Positions 12,201 through 64,000 of a stretch of DNA of 64,000 nucleotides are shown in pieces. The number at the start of each line of letters is the position of its first letter. Position 1 is the stretch's first letter. Under the pieces are notes generated by a model. It was not told the DNA's origin and ran no database searches. It saw nothing but the letters and a program-made list of their open reading frames with translations. Source of the DNA: Branchiostoma belcheri (lineage: Eukaryota; Chordata; Leptocardii; Amphioxiformes; Branchiostomatidae); assembly GCF_001625305.1 (NCBI RefSeq), contig NW_017804465.1, forward strand, positions 937,839-1,001,838, given 5' to 3'. The translations under genes and the position numbers were made by a program.

Positions 12201-15200
12201 CGGCTCGCGACTACAAATTTTGCGTCTCATGAGCTAATATTTTTAATATTGTCACTGTAAGCCAAATGTCCATAATGCCTTCTACATTTATAACACAATG
12301 CTATCTGACTTGTTTTATTAAAATCTTAATTTGGAACGTTAGATATGCGGATACAAAGCGTCCATATCGTCTCTATATAGATTTGACAATAATTTAGAAA
12401 CATGCATCAAAACAAAGATAACAATTTGTTTGACTAAACGCTACGTCAATGTAAAGAGGAAAGAATGACGACAATTACAATGATGATGATTGTTTGCGTG
12501 TAGGGTGTTTATCCCCTGTAACCAGACTAGTGACCTGGGCCTCGCACAGAGACGCCAACTGGAGACAAACTTCCGGGAAAAGTTGTTCACCCTATTTGGG
12601 GTAACTGCGACAAACGTCATCGTTACTAACGTAAGTTTTATTCTCTGACTTACGTTAACGTTGCGTGATCCATGACTCTATTGTCAGTTTTTCAGCACTT
12701 ATTGACATAGTATTAGGCTAAACTTTCATAATTACGTTTGCATAGATATGACATATTAGTTTTCGCGAGCTCAAATTATAGTGTATTTTTGAATGCGTGG
12801 AATTGATTTGTTAAAACTTATTTATTGTTAAATACATTTGATTCGTCAATCACATTGGAAGGGCTTCTTTGATTAGGTCTTTTTCTTTTTTTTCAGTTTG
12901 GAATTGATTTTCAGCTGCTCGTAACGGAGCAGGACAAATTCCAGACGCAATTTGCCAGTCAACTACTCTATTCTACATTTACTGTGGGAGATGATGTCAA
13001 CCCTGGCCTGTTTCACCTCCGTGATCCAACAGACTACACTGAGTAAGTGCGAAATATGACATGTCTTTATAGGTACACATGCATCTTTGAAGGCGAAGCA
13101 ATATCTTCGATTTTTTGGGCCTATATTTTAGACTTTGAGTGCCCTAAATATGCATTTTATGAGGGATTTTTTTTGCTTCATAAAGTGTACTTTTCATAGT
13201 GAGTAACGAGTAAGTGGTTTCCGCCATGTTTTGTTCTTGGTTTGCATTTCAGTGTACCTTAGCGAAGTTGTACACGGAATTTTCTGTTCTTGTATTCTTT
13301 TGGTATTCTATTTATAAGGGGCATAAGATCGCTAGATGTCGATGCTACGATTTTATTAAATGAAAATAACTGAGTCTACCTCCATGTTGGTGTTCCTAAC
13401 ATTTTAAATGAAAACTCACCAATTCATTTATGGATTTGTAGCTTAAATTGTGACATCAATTATTGTTGCTATATTGCAGTATGGTTGTAACGTTAGAGTT
13501 CAGTGGTGTTGACTTCGGGAACTTGGCCAGCCAACATTCCTTCCCAGTGACTCAGCTCCCTTCAGCGCTTCGAGAAACACTGAGAAATGCCGGCATCTCT
13601 TCGCCTTGTGTGGACTCAATCAGAGTATTGCACATGGGGCAGGTAGATAACTTTCTCAGCTTAAAGCAATATCATTGTAGAGCATTTCAACATAAAAAAC
13701 TTAGGAATGATGTTACGGCTACATTGTCAATGTATAGTATATGTTTTGTATATTACATGTGTCGTATGTTTGTTCGAAGGACCACATAAAGTGTAGCTGC
13801 AGTTTTATGCGGTAAATGTGGATCATAATAAAGAAAAAATCAAAGAATCTAACATGGGGCCGTGTGCATTCTTTTGACATCCATCTATTGATTAACCGTA
13901 AACACATTTTTACTCAGTCTAAACCTACATTTACAGAATATCATCACGTTCTCCATGTCGAAAGACCCAGACAGCACGACCAATCTCACGGAACAAGTCA
14001 AGAAACTTGAGGCAGTCCCAACACAATGGAGCACTGCAGCTAAATCTCGACTCGGTAAGTATAAAAGAGGCATTATAATTCCTTTTAGAAAGAAATTGTG
14101 AAGATTGAAAGTATATTTGACTCCCAGGGATGTGTGAGTTGATGCATTCCTTTGACGGAGGTAATCCCAAAAGATTTGAAAGTACATTTGACTCTCAGAG
14201 ATGTAGGCTCTGTCGTGAGAGTGAATCAGCTTTGTGGTAACTCGACTGTGTTCCAGGCGCTCCCTTGCACCGGCGTCGATTACGATGGAACCTTTGACAG
14301 CATCTGCCCACCAGTAGGCTGTCCATGTACACCAGAAGACACCATTTCCATGGAGGTGAGCTACATTCTATCTAACCAGTCGTTCAAGACAAAAAAAACA
14401 CGATTCTGGATCACCCAAAAAGGCCGATTCTTCTCCCTATTTGGCTACGTTTTACAATTTTTCAACTAGTCGTTTACTAACAGTCTAGTAGTGGGCAATA
14501 CTCAGAAATGAAGGGAATCTGACATGGACAAGAATGCTCGTACTCATGGTGATAAATAGAAAACTAAAGTAACCCTATTTCTAACTGTGACTCATCTCTC
14601 TTCTTTCATACCAGGCGCCGACTGCCAGTACAGGAATGTCCACCTCTACCCAGGTCGGGCTGGCAGTCGGCATCCCTGTAGCCCTGGCCGCGCTGGCAGC
14701 ACTACTGGCCCTGCTAATATTCTTCCTAAAGAAGAAGAAGAAGGGAGGGTACCGGCCTCCCACAGCCAAGCCGCGAAGGAGTGTCGTCTCCCCTGCAGTG
14801 GAGTCGTTTGAGAGAAACATCTACACCGTAAGAACCCTTTCCTATTTTGGTTCGTCTATTTGAACTTATTTTCCAGATGTCACAAGAAGGCATTTGACGT
14901 CAGCGATGCTTCCTGGCTTGTCCTTGTGTTGCCGTTGTGATTTCAATAACTGAAAATAAACGTTTTGACATTCAAACGTTTGCTGCCGAAAAATCCAGAG
15001 TTTGATTCTGGTACAGCCTGCTTGGAAGTCCCACGACATCAAAATCGTACGATGACCTACGATGGTTGTTAGTACGTCGTACGTCTCGTTTTATTTACAA
15101 CATACGTTTGTGCTGGTTTCAGGCTTCCATGGACGACGCGTTCAGCCACGAGTTCGGCAAGAAGGGCGCCCAGCTGAACCGGTTCCGGGACCCAGACGCC

Positions 15201-15299
15201 GTGTACGGGCGGCTGTCCACAGCGTACACCCGGCCGCCCAGCACGGCCAGCTCCACGGCAACTAGGAACAGCTGGGTGTCAGGACCTGATTTCTACTAG
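195..15299 (+). CDS. EGF/Sushi/SEA-like single-pass membrane protein (5' end outside window; 43 exons traced)
   Basis: I traced 43 exons with consensus AG/GT borders that join in one frame (5,910 coding bases, 1,969 residues plus stop). Order: one Thr/Ser-rich exon, EGF1, CCP1, then six blocks of EGFs closed by a CCP, a SEA-like region, a transmembrane helix and a basic tail ending at the TAG at 15,297-15,299. Each EGF (about 41 residues) has six Cys and most start D-x-D-E-C; each CCP (62-64 residues) has four Cys and a conserved Trp. This is the layout of an extracellular adhesion or recognition receptor with a long rigid ectodomain, but I do not recognise a named orthologue. The 5' exons, including any signal peptide, are upstream. 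The domain calls are secure; a cell-surface role is inference from the helix and tail. The gene converges on the PKHD1L1-like gene. Confidence 0.85.
398..1104 (+). CDS. EGF1 (398-520) and CCP1 (913-1104)
   Basis: EGF1 is 123 bases, starts DNDEC and keeps the NTPGSF core of a calcium-binding EGF, including the C-x-N-x4-F-x-C hydroxylation consensus. CCP1 is 192 bases with four Cys, the entry motif [11 protein letters not shown] and the core [13 protein letters not shown]. Both exons are phase 1-1, so they can be added or removed without breaking the frame. A degenerate fold-back repeat (about 638-800) sits in the intron between them. EGF1 with CCP1 looks like the end of a further repeat block whose other EGFs lie upstream. 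Confidence 0.88.
638..800. mobile_element. Degenerate copy of the 3,383 fold-back family
   Basis: The left part tagtctccaccagactc...caggctgaataaatattag and the centre gaccagaggagttggcc match the element at 3,383-3,560 read from its right end. The right arm (ccaactcccctggcc) is still recognisable but the terminal repeat has decayed. Confidence 0.55.
1230..2614 (+). CDS. Repeat block 1: EGF2, EGF3, EGF4, EGF5, CCP2
   Basis: Exons are 1230-1352, 1489-1614, 1764-1886, 2098-2220 (EGF) and 2426-2614 (CCP). The EGF exons are 123, 126, 123 and 123 bases. The second EGF ends in CFSG and is one residue longer. The third starts VNDQC instead of DxDEC. The fourth ends VVCNG. CCP2 starts [12 protein letters not shown]. 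The same four signatures recur in the following blocks, which makes this the clearest copy of the higher-order unit. Confidence 0.9.
2748..4552 (+). CDS. Repeat block 2: EGF6, EGF7, EGF8, EGF9, CCP3
   Basis: Exons are 2748-2870, 3053-3178, 3663-3791, 3970-4092 and 4364-4552. EGF7 is the 126-base CFNG type. EGF8 is the ANDQC type and, at 129 bases, has two extra residues before the SGSFTC core ([10 protein letters not shown] instead of CTNTPGSF). EGF9 ends VICNG. The intron before EGF8 holds an intact fold-back element at 3383-3560. All exons are phase 1-1. Confidence 0.9.
3383..3560. mobile_element. Intact fold-back MITE with 7-base target duplication
   Basis: Terminal inverted repeats ctagtctctaccagactcc and ggagtctggtggagactag bound the element, and the interior also pairs (gaccagaggagttggccggc with gccggccaacttctctggcc). 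Identical taaagca repeats flank it at 3,376-3,382 and 3,561-3,567. It has no coding capacity. It lies in the intron before EGF8. Confidence 0.85.
4713..6100 (+). CDS. Repeat block 3: EGF10, EGF11, EGF12, EGF13, CCP4
   Basis: Exons are 4713-4835, 5025-5150, 5326-5448, 5657-5779 and 5915-6100. Lengths and signatures repeat block 1: EGF11 is the 126-base CFSG type, EGF12 starts AVDQC, EGF13 ends IICNG. CCP4 is one residue shorter than CCP2 because its ADNNN loop is shorter. The close match with block 1 in exon size, order and sequence indicates block duplication rather than single-exon shuffling. Confidence 0.9.
6236..8295 (+). CDS. Repeat block 4 (expanded): EGF14-EGF19, CCP5
   Basis: Exons are 6236-6358, 6520-6642, 6833-6955, 7084-7209, 7402-7539, 7672-7794 and 8110-8295. 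Two extra EGFs (14 and 15) precede the usual set of four. EGF17 is the 126-base CFDG type; its donor is gtgggg. EGF18 occupies the DQC position but starts AIDLC and is 138 bases long, with an insertion (SDPLG) before the NTPGSF core. CCP5 lacks one Tyr of the HYY motif. Confidence 0.88.
8430..10272 (+). CDS. Repeat block 5: EGF20-EGF24, CCP6
   Basis: Exons are 8430-8552, 8750-8872, 8972-9097, 9264-9386, 9702-9824 and 10084-10272. EGF20 is an extra first EGF. EGF22 is the 126-base CFGG type, EGF23 the ANDQC type, EGF24 the block-closing EGF. EGF21 starts EVDEC and has NTPASF where most copies have NTPGSF. CCP6 reads [12 protein letters not shown] at its start. Confidence 0.88.
10411..11534 (+). 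CDS. Repeat block 6 (shortened): EGF25, EGF26, EGF27, CCP7
   Basis: Exons are 10411-10536, 10685-10807, 11024-11146 and 11349-11534. EGF25 is the 126-base type (CFPG), so the usual leading EGF is missing. EGF26 sits in the DQC position and is the most diverged EGF of the gene: it starts VSEKC and has TTSSGNPIC in place of [12 protein letters not shown]7 has [13 protein letters not shown] and ends the repeat region; its phase 1 end fits the next exon at 12003. Confidence 0.86.
11671..11978 (+). repeat. Diverged two-copy tandem repeat in intron
   Basis: Two roughly 150-base copies follow one another (about 11671-11816 and 11817-11978). Shared landmarks in order are aatgtgtccag, ttacatgctgcata, gggagatactaatgat, agtaatagttgtg and atggcaatagat. 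Each begins with a short Cys-Pro coding remnant, so the unit may derive from the start of a lost CCP exon. No open exon is evident. Confidence 0.55.
12003..14355 (+). CDS. Pro-rich linker and SEA-like membrane-proximal region (6 exons)
   Basis: Exons are 12003-12069, 12504-12630, 12897-13042, 13480-13642, 13937-14054 and 14207-14355; phases 1-2, 2-0, 0-2, 2-0, 0-1, 1-0 all agree. The first encodes a short Pro-rich linker ([11 protein letters not shown]). The next exons read as alternating strands and helices: [12 protein letters not shown] (strand), [13 protein letters not shown] (helix), SIRVLHMGQ and NIITFSMS (strands), [11 protein letters not shown] (helix). That order resembles a SEA domain just outside the membrane, but this is a fold inference. 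The last exon adds a Cys-rich segment ([12 protein letters not shown]). Its acceptor at 14,206 is weak and was chosen because it alone keeps the frame; it yields GSVV, which resembles the SEA autocleavage site but lies at an unusual place. Confidence 0.65.
14615..15299 (+). CDS. Transmembrane helix and cytoplasmic tail (last two exons)
   Basis: Exon 14615-14827 (phase 0-0) encodes a Thr/Ser stalk, a hydrophobic helix starting [19 protein letters not shown], and a stop-transfer run of five Lys. Exon 15123-15299 completes the tail and ends ...VSGPDFY at TAG. The tail is about 100 residues, rich in Arg, Ser and Pro (for example [16 protein letters not shown]), and has Tyr residues in NIYTAS and AVYGRL, but no catalytic domain. 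This supports a type I membrane protein with a short signalling or anchoring tail; the tail function is unknown. Confidence 0.85.
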
Positions 15300-15347
15300 A
15301 CGTCGTCCCACAAGGCAACAATGCACCAGACACCTCGTACACTTATA

Positions 15348-15520
15348 CTGAGATCACATTTCCAAACTGGAGCCCGGTCGGCCTGTTTGCATGAAAAAAC
15401 AACAATTTTTATCCGGAATAGACACAAATAGTACTCATGATTGTCTTTTAATCTTTTTTGTGTTACTTTTCGTTCCCGAAAGCTGCCAGGCCGGGCCTCG
15501 GTAGGGAAATGTGACCTCAG
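15348..15520. repeat. Fold-back repeat in 3' UTR
   Basis: The left arm ctgagatcacatttcc...cccggtcggcctg pairs with the right arm caggccgggcctcgg...ggaaatgtgacctcag. The arms are imperfect and the centre is AT-rich. In the + strand mRNA it would form a long hairpin soon after the stop codon. It is probably a MITE remnant. Confidence 0.6.
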
Positions 15521-15533
15521 CGTTAGTATTGTG

Positions 15534-15600
15534 TCCAGAACCGTACCTATCTAGTTCTATGCCTGAGTGGCTTAGGGCTAAGAGCAGGCACGGTTCTGGA
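15534..15600. repeat. Short inverted-repeat element
   Basis: It starts tccagaaccgtacct and ends aggcacggttctgga, near-perfect inverted ends with the inner motif ctatgcctgagtgg. The same ends and inner motif recur in the larger element at 28,793-29,071, so this is a dispersed family. Confidence 0.6.
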
Positions 15601-16617
15601 TAGAGAGCTGGCTCTCAGAACCTCATAGTTACTAGATGCCTTTCTAAAAGGCAACAACAATGCATTAGGCACATTTTACATTAAATACGTCGTTAGAACT
15701 TACTACGCCTGCATACGCAAAATCTGTAATGTGTTGTCCATAAACAGGCTTGGGACTCTTCATGGATGTTTGATTGTTGTGTTGGGTTTTATATCAACTT
15801 CTGACAATGCAACAAAAAGCAGAATGATGCTTGTGTGCGATAGTGTTTCTTAATACTGATTTTTCTTAGTAGGTAAATGTATTCAAACAATTGATACTAT
15901 ACCTACAACAATCATTTAGGTGCAAAGCATCATTTGACAATTTGTACATGTATTCAGATCAAGAAACCATAAAATGGTATATTTTGGTTCTCTTTTTAAA
16001 GTTAAAGTTTCATTACAATGAAGTCGTTCTCTGTTTGCGCGTATGTGTATATGTACATGGTACAAGGAATGCTAAGATTATTTAACAAAACCCTTGCAAT
16101 AGCATCCAAATGAATATGCAATGTCTAAGTAACTATCAAGGTGCGTATAACGCATCAGACACTGGAGATGTCATTAAAAGAAAAAAAAAACTTTATATCA
16201 GTTCGCATTATATAGCTAGCTCTACATGTATATGTATACAACTTAAAAGTTTTTTGAAGATGAGTTGATTTGAAAGACGTTTATTTTAAAGATTGTTAAA
16301 ATCAATCTTCGATCAATTGTCGTTACTGCTTAAGAAAGGCTGTTAGGAAGAGTTAACTGTATTTCAGTTTAAATGACTTACTTAGTTTGAATAAAAGACT
16401 ATAAAAACCACGCGAACTGTAAAATTATTTGGTGGTCATACGTTCGCAAACTTAATGCATTCCTTGTGTCTTGAAAAATCAGCTTATGGAAAAAAGTCTA
16501 TCTTAGATCATCCTCCGTCGACAGTTCTGTCATGGACCGCGTAAAACACCATAGGACCATCATCGTAGCACGACTTACGACGAATGTGATCGTGCTCTAA
16601 GTAAAAAGGGTATTGGT

Positions 16618-60152
<43,535 letters not shown>

Positions 60153-63100
60153 CTGTTAGAAGAAGTTATCGATGAATTGATAGATATAATATATATTTCT
60201 ATAATTCACTACACAAACTTGGACTTGAATGATCAACAATATTATCCATCAGTGCGTCTGGAAAAAATATCAACCCCCCTCCGTATCCTTTAAATACAAG
60301 TTGATAAGGTCTACAGTTTACCACAAGGCCGTATATACTACAAGTAGTTTATATACTGCATAATAAACATATGTCCTATTGAGGAGTGTATGTATATAAA
60401 AGGGGGAGGGGAGGCAACTGCACAGAAGTTTCGGTCCACCTTGTCCTGTTTAGTAGTGTAACTATGTATATAAAATTGGGGAGGGGGAGGCAAGTTTGTA
60501 GAGGTGCGGGTCCACCTTGACAGATGTCGGCTGGTAGCACTTATCTTTGATCACCTGTCCGACCAGGTGTGAAGACAAGACACGCGATTGGCAGCGTGTC
60601 AGGCTTCTTAATACCCCATTCACGTCACCGTACATTGTACAGGGGCGATTCTGAGACCGACAACAACAATCCCATTCACCTATCGGTAACATTTAACGGA
60701 GTTCTGGACACACTAAAATAAACTGACAAAGATGGAACAGCTTTTTTGTTGTTCAATTTGGCACACGACAGAGCACAGAGTACAATTTTCATTCCAGTAA
60801 TTTTAAAATGTAACCTAAAACAAGCACTCACACTCAAAGCCTTTGAAGACAGACTAAGATCTGAACCCATCTGACACCTGACTACCTAATGACGATCTCG
60901 ACAACCTTGATTTAACTATTCTTATTGATTTGTTAATTAAACGAATGCCGTCGATAAAGAAGTGTATTTTGTGTTTTAATGGATATCAACGCTCATATCA
61001 GATTTATGAATTCAAATTTTGGTCGCTGAACGGTATTGAAACGGTTTCTACCCATTACATGGGGGGGGGGGGCTTACAACTCAATTCGTTTGATACACAA
61101 TACTATGGTATTTCCATTTATATGTCAAAATTAGATTACAACTTGAATTGGAGCGACCTAAAATTTCAGACTAGGCTTGAGAAAAACATATACCCATTTC
61201 TTATTTTTTTAAGAATCGGTTCCAAACACTACACAAGAACTAGGTACATTATTCAGCTGCCCAGGTGCACATGACAATAGAATGGATACTAGACTGTAAC
61301 GTGTAATAACAAACAGGACTTGTTTTCATGTTTAAGAACCTTCTTTTTAACCAGCTTTGATAGATATTATTATTATCATTATGATAATTTTACTATCCTT
61401 AAAAGACGTGGTTATAATTTCATGATCAGGGTGACTGTCTTAAGGACATAGGACAATTCGCTCGCCCATACTATTTGAATTACCATTTGAAACAGTTCAG
61501 ATATAGTATTGTCACATACCTGTGTACTCGATCACCGCTCCTAGAATTAACAGGAACACCGCCTCCCCTTCACACATCTTTCCTTACGTATATTCACCAA
61601 GAAACTAGCCTTTATAAACGTAAATCATCTTGGGAAGAAAAGTGCCATCTTTGTAGACTTGGTTCACACGCCATTTTTACCCCGACTTGCCGAACCGTGT
61701 TTCCCACACATAGTTGCCGGAGTTGTGTTCATTCAGCGCCTGTTTACTTTAGCGAAGTCCAGAGACACGGGTTGGTGGCGGCGCCCGCGGCTAAGTTGTG
61801 ACTGTATCTATGGCTCTGCTGGTCCGTAGCTATTTTCTCCCAGAGTTGATCCTTAATAATAGTCTATGACTAGTTGTGTAACCTTGGCTGCCGCAAGCCG
61901 AACTAATAAACACTAAACAAGAGGTGTCGGTCCACCTTGGCACATGTCGGTACGTAGCACCTATCTTAGATCAACTTATCTCACGGCAAAGTTGTGACTG
62001 TAGCTATGGCTCTGCTGGTCCTGCGAGTTCTGCCGCCATTTTTCTTGAAAAGTCGCCGGAAAGTCGGGTAATCTCGTCGTTTTGTCCGGAGCTTTGCAGA
62101 CGTGGAAGACCCGAACAAAGCGTTAGAGCGCACGGTCCTGTCTGATATGCAGAACAGGTCTTATCTGTGCGCCGCTTCAGTGCGCTACCGCATAAAGACT
62201 AATAATAACTGTGAGAACTAACTTTCCGGGGCTGCACTGGGGTGTTTAGGAAGACACGTAATGGTTTTCGTAAATATTCTTCTTTGCGCAACCTGACTTC
62301 CTGAGTAACGTATAAATTCAATTGAGAAAATCTTCATCAATTATATCTGTTCTTAACTTCTGTTCTAACTGTAAGGTTTTGCGTAGCGCTTAACCGATAT
62401 TATACACACCAAGATATTTTGAAAAACCCTATCAGAGCCTCTCCGCTAACGCACTTAAATACCCTGTATGACATAACCTGTGTCCGCCCTGGGGCGTCTT
62501 ACGTAGTCCATATAGACACGGTGCGCTTACCATACACAAGACAAGCGTAAGCCTTGGTTGTGTCCCCAAATAGTAGATTCTGTAAAACGTTCACAAGTCA
62601 ATGTGTTAGTTAATTTATGGTTGTAGTATTTTGTTGCTTCCAGAGCTATGTGATTGTATGTTTCTGTAGTTTTCAAAGACAAGGCGCTGTTCATAGCGTG
62701 CGTCATTCAGTTGTATATGTACTAAGCTTACGGGACCGGTTGCACACATAATGCATTACGTTACGTAAATACGAAGTATCACACTATATTAAAGGTTCTT
62801 CTATCATTGATGGTTTATTCTGCTCCATGTCCTAGTTGTCATTCAGTTGTGAGTATCCGTACTAAAGCTTAAGAAACAGAGCACACACATACTATATAAT
62901 CCATCATATTACTTTGCGTAATTGCACAGTATCATGCGATATTAAAGGCTGAACTATCATTCATGTTTTATTCTGTGCTGTCCTAGCTGTACTCTAATGA
63001 ACATATCATGTTTACTAAGGTCAAAGGACATGTTTACAGTGTGTTGACCTCTGAGGGGTCATACTTAATCAAGTCGACTAATGCCCTGCCTAGGCTGTAA

Positions 63101-64000
63101 ATAAAAGGCCGTGGTATAAACACGTTTCCAGTGCGTGTGCAGAGTATACCGAGACAATAACGCCATCAGACATCCATTAGTGCAACAGGAAATTTATTCA
63201 ATCTATAAACCTACGTACATTTTGTGAGATGTAGAATCTGATATGAATCGATTTTTTTTCATCAAAATGACAATGTGCTTATTGGGACACACTTTCCTTC
63301 GAACAATTGCAAGGCTTGTAACGTTATTTTATCATAAACACACTATTAAAAGAAATCTTAGTTCTACTTTACAATATGCATCTTCCTGAATTAATATAGG
63401 ATAAAGAAATATATGTCAGGTGCATATACATAAGAACACATAGAAAATACATAATCATTGTACAGATTACATGTCGACCTTCTGCAGTTTTTTTTCTTTT
63501 TTTTTCTTTTTTTCTCTCTTTCTTTTCTACAAACTGTTACATATTTGGCATAACAGATACAACAAGAAGGAAGTACCATTCCCTATGTCTAATGTTTTGT
63601 AATCACGAGTCAATGTATTTAATGTTTGTTGTCACTTGAAAACTCCGTCAATGATGTTGGAAATGCAAACAAATACATAAATGATCTAAATTAGTCATAT
63701 ATTTCTATTTGATGTCTATTATTCCTATTGTGGTGCTTTAAATCTTTATAGGCACAAGCACCGTGCTTGCTAATGGCGGCTTTACATGACATATTTTTTA
63801 CAAAAAATGCCCCCTCAACAATCACCCAGTCGAACCACTGTCTCTCCTTTGTGAGACATATAGAAAACATCGTGTTCTCGCCAAAGTACTGTTGGCACCA
63901 CAAAGGCGCCTTTTGTGTTGGCAAAGTGCAAAGTTATTTACGCTGACGACTACCTCTGTTGACAGTAAACATAGCGCGGAATTCGAACAACTCGTCATAA
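60153..64000. other. Upstream flank of PKHD1L1 with repeats; no exon identified
   Basis: I find no exon here that ends in the phase 1 needed by exon 60069-60152, although the signal peptide exon and promoter are expected in or beyond it. Recognisable content: a roughly 70-base tandem duplication at about 60,380-60,515 (shared gtccaccttg), related sequence at about 61,925-61,980, a poly-G run near 61,062, and polypyrimidine tracts near 63,490. A segment ending with ctgccgcaagccgaactaataaac near 61,910 resembles the 3' end of a CR1/L2 retroelement. Confidence 0.5.
61475..61920 (+). mobile_element. Possible non-LTR retroelement 3' end
   Basis: An open frame to 61,801 contains WEEKCHLCRLGSHAIF and a later Cys, loosely like the Cys-His motif at the end of CR1/L2 reverse transcriptases. 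It is followed by gccgcaagccgaactaataaac, a typical 3' terminus of such elements. No other reverse transcriptase motif is present, so the call is tentative. Confidence 0.3.

Larger units (their letters stand above)
15300..16617. other. Shared 3' flank of two convergent genes
   Basis: This stretch holds the presumed 3' UTRs of both genes. On the + strand an AATAAA lies at 16,390-16,395. On the - strand an AATAAA (TTTATT on +) lies at 16,280-16,285. If both are used the two transcripts overlap by at least about 100 bases. Two fold-back repeats (15348-15520 and 15534-15600) lie just after the + strand stop codon. I see no further coding sequence. Confidence 0.5.

Noticed and set aside
60640-60690. 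Minus-strand MGLLLSVS as the PKHD1L1 signal peptide
   Set aside because: The frame ends within 17 codons and offers no donor in the required phase 1.
62006-62070. Signal-peptide-like start MALLVLRVLPPFF on the + strand
   Set aside because: It stops soon, the same sequence is partly repeated 200 bases earlier in a retroelement-like context, and it is on the wrong strand for PKHD1L1.

Overview
This is a eukaryotic, animal window: every gene is split into many small exons with GT/AG introns, and the proteins are modular extracellular ones. It holds two large genes arranged tail to tail. The gene families, AT-rich introns, abundant fold-back elements and CR1/L2-like retroelement tails fit an invertebrate deuterostome, most likely a lancelet (Branchiostoma). 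That organism call is inference.

Region 1 (about 195-15,299, + strand) is the 3' part of a gene for a large type I membrane protein; its 5' end lies outside the window. I trace 43 exons that join in frame: one Thr/Ser/Pro-rich exon, 27 EGF-like exons, 7 Sushi (CCP) exons, a SEA-like membrane-proximal region, one transmembrane helix and a short basic tail. The EGF and CCP exons are all phase 1-1 and form a higher-order repeat of EGF-EGF-EGF-EGF-CCP. The traced part encodes 1,969 residues.

Region 2 (15,300-16,617) is the shared 3' flank of the two convergent genes. It carries polyadenylation signals for both strands and two fold-back repeats.

Region 3 (about 16,618-60,152, - strand) is a PKHD1L1 (fibrocystin-L) orthologue. 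In coding order it has N-terminal IPT/TIG domains, PA14, a family-specific region, more IPT domains, a cupredoxin-like pair of exons, a giant exon with IPT domains and a mucin-like insert, G8, parallel beta-helix repeats, a second G8 and helix region, a conserved C-terminal domain with a furin-type site, a transmembrane helix and a cytoplasmic tail. The first (signal peptide) exon was not found.

The PA14-to-mucin block is present twice: copy B (43,812-55,434) and copy A (32,427-43,459). They are separated by a 20-N assembly gap and a long TG microsatellite. Copy B stops inside the mucin exon at the gap and carries two frame-breaking indels. One copy alone gives about 4,500 residues, close to vertebrate PKHD1L1, so copy B may be an unmerged allele. 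Different repeats in the two copies and patchy identity leave a real tandem duplication open. Within the block, an IPT half-exon is tandemly repeated, twice in A and six times in B.

The remainder (60,153-64,000) has no coding exon I can support. Introns contain several MITE-like fold-backs, two 5'-truncated non-LTR retroelements, microsatellites, and one possible first exon of a nested + strand gene at 56,834.
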